9,714 bases of DNA from Desulfobacterales bacterium. GTDB lineage: Bacteria > Desulfobacterota > Desulfobacteria > Desulfobacterales > C00003060. The position numbers and the translations under genes were made by a program. Below are positions 6,793-9,714 of the stretch, one piece after another (within the stretch, counting starts at the first letter, position 1; every line of letters begins with the position of its first letter). Under the pieces are notes generated by a model, which saw nothing but the letters and a program-made list of their open reading frames with translations, was not told the DNA's origin and did no database searches. The DNA lies in NCBI GenBank assembly GCA_030629475.1, contig DAOVOU010000045.1, positions 1 through 9,714 of the forward strand, in the 5' to 3' direction.

Positions 6793-6825
6793 TCATTCAG
6801 AAAATTATGGGGAGATTCTGAATGA
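6793..6825. promoter_or_regulatory. 10-bp perfect inverted repeat, possible operator or leader hairpin
   Basis: TCATTCAGAA (6793-6802) and TTCTGAATGA (6816-6825) are perfect inverted copies separated by 13 bases. The half-site spacing (23 bases centre to centre, about two helical turns) suits a dimeric DNA-binding protein sitting just downstream of the candidate promoter. In RNA it would form a hairpin near the 5' end of the dsr leader. The regulator is unknown. Confidence 0.6.
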
Positions 6826-6857
6826 TTTCAGAGGAAGAATAAGAACAGGTTAATATA

Positions 6858-6906
6858 CGGCAGCCATGCCGCAGGATGAACGGATGAATGTTTATATCCT
6901 GTCGGC
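6858..6906 (+). promoter_or_regulatory. Leader with two mutually exclusive stems
   Basis: GCCGCAGGAT (6868-6877) can pair with ATCCTGTCGGC (6896-6906) as a 10-bp stem with one bulged U at 6902 and an 18-base loop. The shorter stem CGGCA (6858-6862) with TGCCG (6867-6871) uses the same GCCG bases, so only one can form at a time. The long stem ends 47 bases before the chosen ATG of the next gene. This could be an attenuator, an RNA-binding site, or chance. I do not recognise a known riboswitch class. Confidence 0.45.
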
Positions 6907-6953
6907 AGGGTAAGAAATAATTTGTGTGTGAAAGCTTAAAGAACAGTGCAGAT

Positions 6954-7532
6954 ATGAATTTAGAAAAACTCCTGGCAAAAAAAAGAGACCGTATTGTAGA
7001 TAAGTGGATTGATAGTGTCCAGGAATCTTATCCTGCTGAAACCGTAGAGTTTTTCAGGCACCAAAGGAATAGGTTTGCCAATCCCATAGGTGCTGCAATT
7101 TCCGAAACAATAGGGCCACTTTTCGATGAGCTCCTTAACGGAAACAACCCGCAGAACATATCTTCTCTCCTGGACAGAATTATCAGGATCAGGGCGGTTC
7201 AGGAATTTTTGCCCTCAGGGGCTGTTGCTGTTGTTTTTCTGCTTAAGAAGGTCATCAGGGATGAGCTGAAAAAAGGTATAGAAAAAGACGGACTTATTGA
7301 AGACCTGCTGGAATTTGAATCGAGGATCGACTACTGTGTCCTCCTCGCCTTTGACGTATACATGAAGTGCCGGGAGACGATCTGGAAAAACAAATTGGAT
7401 GATTTTATAAAAAGACCATTTGTTACAGGGGGAGGGATGAGGTGTCTCTCTTATATGCTTCGACAAGAGCAGGAGCAGAATAAAGGGACTGAAGACTGCT
7501 GTAACAACTGCGGTCTAGGAGAAGTGAGGTAA
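6954..7532 (+). CDS. RsbRD N-terminal-domain-like protein preceding dsrM
   Basis: This is a soluble, mostly helical protein of 192 residues with no signal peptide or membrane segment. The pattern MNLEKLLAKKRDRIVDKWID at the start, RFANPIGAAISETIGPLFDELL (about 40-61) and the helices up to RETIWKNKL match the RsbRD N-terminal domain, a globin-like heme-free sensor fold, as found (from memory) just upstream of dsrM in sulfate reducers. No STAS domain follows, so it is not a whole RsbR. The tail carries a cysteine group, CCNNC (Cys182, Cys183, Cys186). The start was chosen at ATG 6954 because the family pattern begins there; the frame is open to GTG 6924, and neither has a strong Shine-Dalgarno. 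It ends 6 bases before dsrM, so it is almost certainly in the same operon. A sensory or assembly role for the Dsr complex is inference. Function is unknown. Confidence 0.85.
   Translation: MNLEKLLAKKRDRIVDKWIDSVQESYPAETVEFFRHQRNRFANPIGAAISETIGPLFDELLNGNNPQNISSLLDRIIRIRAVQEFLPSGAVAVVFLLKKVIRDELKKGIEKDGLIEDLLEFESRIDYCVLLAFDVYMKCRETIWKNKLDDFIKRPFVTGGGMRCLSYMLRQEQEQNKGTEDCCNNCGLGEVR
7526..7529 (+). promoter_or_regulatory. Ribosome binding site of dsrM
   Basis: GAGG lies 9 bases before the dsrM ATG and overlaps the last codons of the preceding gene. It fixes the dsrM start and indicates translation from a shared transcript. Confidence 0.75.
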
Positions 7533-7538
7533 CGATAA

Positions 7539-8540
7539 ATGGATGTAAAAGTATCGTTAGGTGTATCTTTAGGCGCGGTTCTGGCAATTGTCTTGGTTGC
7601 TTTGGTCGGGGCGCAGGTATCAGGTCTGCAGTATATCTTCGGGATCCTTGTCCCCTATGCGGCATTTGTGATTTTTCTTGCAGGGTTTATTTATCGAGTC
7701 GTGGACTGGGGGCGGTCACCCGTTCCTTTTCGCATACCCACTACGTGTGGGCAGCAGAAGAGCCTTCCCTGGATAAAACAGAACAAGCTCGAAAATCCTA
7801 GCAGCACACTCGGGGTTATAGGCCGTATGATCCTTGAGGTATTCGCTTTCCGTTCGCTGTTCAAGCACACAAAGGCGGAGATGGCAAGCGGAAATATCAT
7901 CTACGGTGGTTCAAAATGGCTCTGGCTTGGTGCATTGGCATTTCACTATTCTTTCCTTATTATTGCGGTCAGGCATCTGAGGCTCTTTGTTGAGCCTGTA
8001 CCGGCCTTCGTGAACGTACTTGACCTTGTAGACGGGATGTTTCAGATAGGCGCGCCGACGCTTTACCTTACTGACTTATTACTTATAGGTGCTGTGAGCT
8101 ATCTCTTTGTAAGGCGTGTCATAGTGCCGAAAATGCGGTATATATCCCTGGTTAACGATTACTTCCCCCTGTTTTTGATCCTTGGTATCGGTATATCCGG
8201 CGTGCTCATGCGGTTCTTCATCAGAGTGGATATAGTAAGCGTGAAGGAGCTCACCATGGGTCTGGCCAGTTTGCACCCTGTATTACCAGAAGGGATTGGT
8301 GCAATATTTTTCGTTCACGTGGCCCTTGTCAGCACTCTGTTTGCGTATTTCCCTTTTAGTAAACTGATGCATGCAGGGGGCGTGTTCCTCAGCCCGGGGA
8401 GAAATCTGGCAAATACCAACCGTGCCAAGATGCACGTCAATCCCTGGAACTATCCTGTCAAGATCCATACCTATGAAGAGTATGAAAATGATTTCAGAGA
8501 AAAAATGAAAAATGCCGGAATACCAGTGGAGAGGGAATAA
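7539..8540 (+). CDS. dsrM: DsrM, cytochrome b subunit of DsrMKJOP
   Basis: DsrM is the membrane cytochrome b of the DsrMKJOP complex, related to NarI/HdrE. It exchanges electrons between menaquinol and the DsrK iron-sulfur protein during sulfite reduction. The 333-residue protein has five to six hydrophobic segments: about 7-27, 33-52, 127-148, 176-192, 207-228 and 252-273. Candidate heme ligands are His136 and His146 (AFHYSFLIIAVRHLRLF), His260 (FFVHVAL) and His278 (LMHAGG), a NarI-like two-heme arrangement. The loop FRIPTTCGQQKSLPWIK (65-80) and LGVIGRMILEVFAFRSLF are strongly typical of DsrM. The C-terminus, with NPWNYPVKIHTYEEYE, is cytoplasmic by analogy. The ATG at 7539 has a GAGG 9 bases upstream. 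dsrK begins 4 bases after its stop. Complete and unremarkable. Confidence 0.96.
   Translation: MDVKVSLGVSLGAVLAIVLVALVGAQVSGLQYIFGILVPYAAFVIFLAGFIYRVVDWGRSPVPFRIPTTCGQQKSLPWIKQNKLENPSSTLGVIGRMILEVFAFRSLFKHTKAEMASGNIIYGGSKWLWLGALAFHYSFLIIAVRHLRLFVEPVPAFVNVLDLVDGMFQIGAPTLYLTDLLLIGAVSYLFVRRVIVPKMRYISLVNDYFPLFLILGIGISGVLMRFFIRVDIVSVKELTMGLASLHPVLPEGIGAIFFVHVALVSTLFAYFPFSKLMHAGGVFLSPGRNLANTNRAKMHVNPWNYPVKIHTYEEYENDFREKMKNAGIPVERE
8528..8535 (+). promoter_or_regulatory. Ribosome binding site of dsrK
   Basis: GGAGAGGG ends 9 bases before the dsrK ATG at 8545 and overlaps the end of dsrM. It is a strong site that decides the dsrK start. Confidence 0.8.
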
Positions 8541-8544
8541 AAAA

Positions 8545-9714
8545 ATGGCGAATATTCCTAAATACTATGAGTCGCTGAATCTTGATTATAAACCGCCTCG
8601 TGGCAACTGGATGGATCGTCCTGTTGATATCAAGTCCGGTATTTATTGTTTTCCAGCCAGACCACCGATGTTGGCCGGTATCCAGATGGACGATCGAAGC
8701 GACTGGGGAAAATACTGGGTAATCGAAGATGAGGACTGGGAGCTCCCTGATGACTGGAAGGAGCGGTTTCTTAATAAGATGAGGGACATGCTCGACAAGT
8801 ATCGTACGTTCAAGATATATATGGATATCTGTGTCAGGTGCGGTGCCTGTGCGGATAAGTGTCATTATTTCCTCGGCAGTGGCGATCCAATGAACATGCC
8901 TGTTATGCGGGCAGAGTTGTTGAGGTCGATTTACAGGGGTGAGTTCACTAAAACAGGTAAGATACTGGGGCGTATTGCCGGCGCAAGAAAGCTTACTAAA
9001 AACGCGTTGAGGCAGATCTGGTATTATATGTTTCAGTGCAGTGAATGCCGTCGATGCTCGACCTTTTGCCCTTATGGAATAGACACTGCGGAGATCACCA
9101 TTATGGCAAGGGAGATCATGAACGAGCTCGGTATGAATATCGCCTGGATACAGGACTCGTGCTTTAAATGTATCCATACAGGAAATCACCTCGGCCTCCA
9201 GCCCCAAGCATATAAAGAGTGTATCGATTGCATGCTGGGGGATATTGAAGAGAATGTGGGCATCAGTTTCGAACCTACCTGGAATAGAAAAGGTGCGGAG
9301 ATCCTCTTTGTCACCCCATCAGGTGATGTGTTTGCCGAACCAGGTCTATACACACTTGCGGGCTATTTGATGCTCTTTGAACATCTCGGCCTTGATTACA
9401 CATGGAGCACCTATGCGTCCGAGGGCGGGGACTTTGGTTATTTTACCGCTAATGACATAGCAAAACGTATGAATTCCAAGATATACCTGGAGGCCAAACG
9501 CCTGGGTGTAAAATGGATTCTTGGCGGCGAATGCGGCCATATGTGGCGGGTCCTGAACCAGTATATGACCACATGGCACGGTCCCGTGGATTTTCTTGAG
9601 GAGCCGGTCTCCCCTATAACCGGGACAAAGTTCGAGAATGCCAAGGCCCATAAGATGGTGCATCTTATGGAGTTTACGGCCGACCTGATCAAAAACAACA
9701 AGCTCAAGCTGGAC
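8545..9714 (+). CDS. dsrK: DsrK, iron-sulfur subunit of DsrMKJOP (partial, 3' end missing)
   Basis: DsrK is the HdrD-like cytoplasmic iron-sulfur subunit proposed to react with the DsrC trisulfide while docked on DsrM. The frame is open from ATG 8545 to the window edge: 390 codons, no stop. Family members are, from memory, roughly 540 residues, so about a quarter is missing. Two ferredoxin-type [4Fe-4S] motifs are present: CVRCGACADKC (Cys96, 99, 102, 106) followed by HYFLGSGDP, and CSECRRCSTFC (Cys165, 168, 171, 175) followed by PYGID. Then come SCFKCIHTGNH (Cys206, Cys209) and GGECGHMWR (Cys330), which belongs to the first cysteine-rich (CCG-type) half; the second would lie beyond the edge. 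There is no signal peptide or membrane helix. dsrJ, dsrO and dsrP would be expected next. The identification is firm from motifs plus the dsrM neighbour. Confidence 0.96.
   Translation, partial: MANIPKYYESLNLDYKPPRGNWMDRPVDIKSGIYCFPARPPMLAGIQMDDRSDWGKYWVIEDEDWELPDDWKERFLNKMRDMLDKYRTFKIYMDICVRCGACADKCHYFLGSGDPMNMPVMRAELLRSIYRGEFTKTGKILGRIAGARKLTKNALRQIWYYMFQCSECRRCSTFCPYGIDTAEITIMAREIMNELGMNIAWIQDSCFKCIHTGNHLGLQPQAYKECIDCMLGDIEENVGISFEPTWNRKGAEILFVTPSGDVFAEPGLYTLAGYLMLFEHLGLDYTWSTYASEGGDFGYFTANDIAKRMNSKIYLEAKRLGVKWILGGECGHMWRVLNQYMTTWHGPVDFLEEPVSPITGTKFENAKAHKMVHLMEFTADLIKNNKLKLD

Noticed and set aside
8494..9207. A 237-codon minus-strand open frame opposite dsrM-dsrK
   Set aside because: It is antisense to a dsrK region with clear Fe-S motifs, has no recognisable domain or ribosome site, and its composition is the mirror of dsrK codons.

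Overview
The window looks like chromosomal DNA from a sulfate- or sulfite-reducing bacterium, most likely of the Desulfobacterota. The main reason is the + strand gene pair on the right, dsrM and the first 390 codons of dsrK. These are the membrane cytochrome b and the iron-sulfur catalytic subunit of the DsrMKJOP menaquinol:DsrC-trisulfide electron-transfer complex. The intergenic repeats (GGTTCAC-type heptads, C/G-run palindromes, CGCAGAGA-type repeats) also fit that phylum, but this rests on memory of such genomes and not on a search.

Layout. Positions 1-4710 carry a minus-strand menaquinone (vitamin K2) group, read right to left: menF (chorismate to isochorismate), menD (isochorismate to SEPHCHC) and menH (SEPHCHC to SHCHC). 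These are the first three steps of the classical o-succinylbenzoate route. menC, menE and menB are not in the window and may lie beyond its left edge. Upstream of menF on the same strand (4842-6581) is an orphan protein with a cobalamin-binding-type N-terminus, a radical SAM core and a TPR tail; its substrate is unknown. A divergent intergenic region (about 6582-6953) holds a candidate sigma70-type promoter pointing right and a leader with two strong inverted repeats. Then come, on the + strand, a small cytosolic RsbRD-N-terminal-domain-like gene, dsrM and dsrK, packed with 6-nt and 4-nt gaps and good Shine-Dalgarno sequences. dsrK runs off the right edge.

How the genes work together. The men genes help make menaquinone. 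DsrM is expected to take electrons from menaquinol, and DsrK passes electrons to or from the DsrC trisulfide formed by dissimilatory sulfite reductase. Quinone synthesis and a main quinol-using respiratory complex therefore sit back to back.

Repeats. Each spacer in the left, minus-strand half carries a different class of short dispersed repeat or palindrome. Some run into coding sequence: the menH C-terminus is translated from a heptad repeat inside a 59-bp-offset duplication, and the first ~30 codons of the longest menF frame look repeat-derived, so the true menF start is probably a downstream GTG. I see no CRISPR array, transposase, tRNA, rRNA or phage gene. I do not see a wholly new system. 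The least explained items are the radical SAM/TPR protein, the RsbRD-like gene leading the dsr cluster, and the structured dsr leader.
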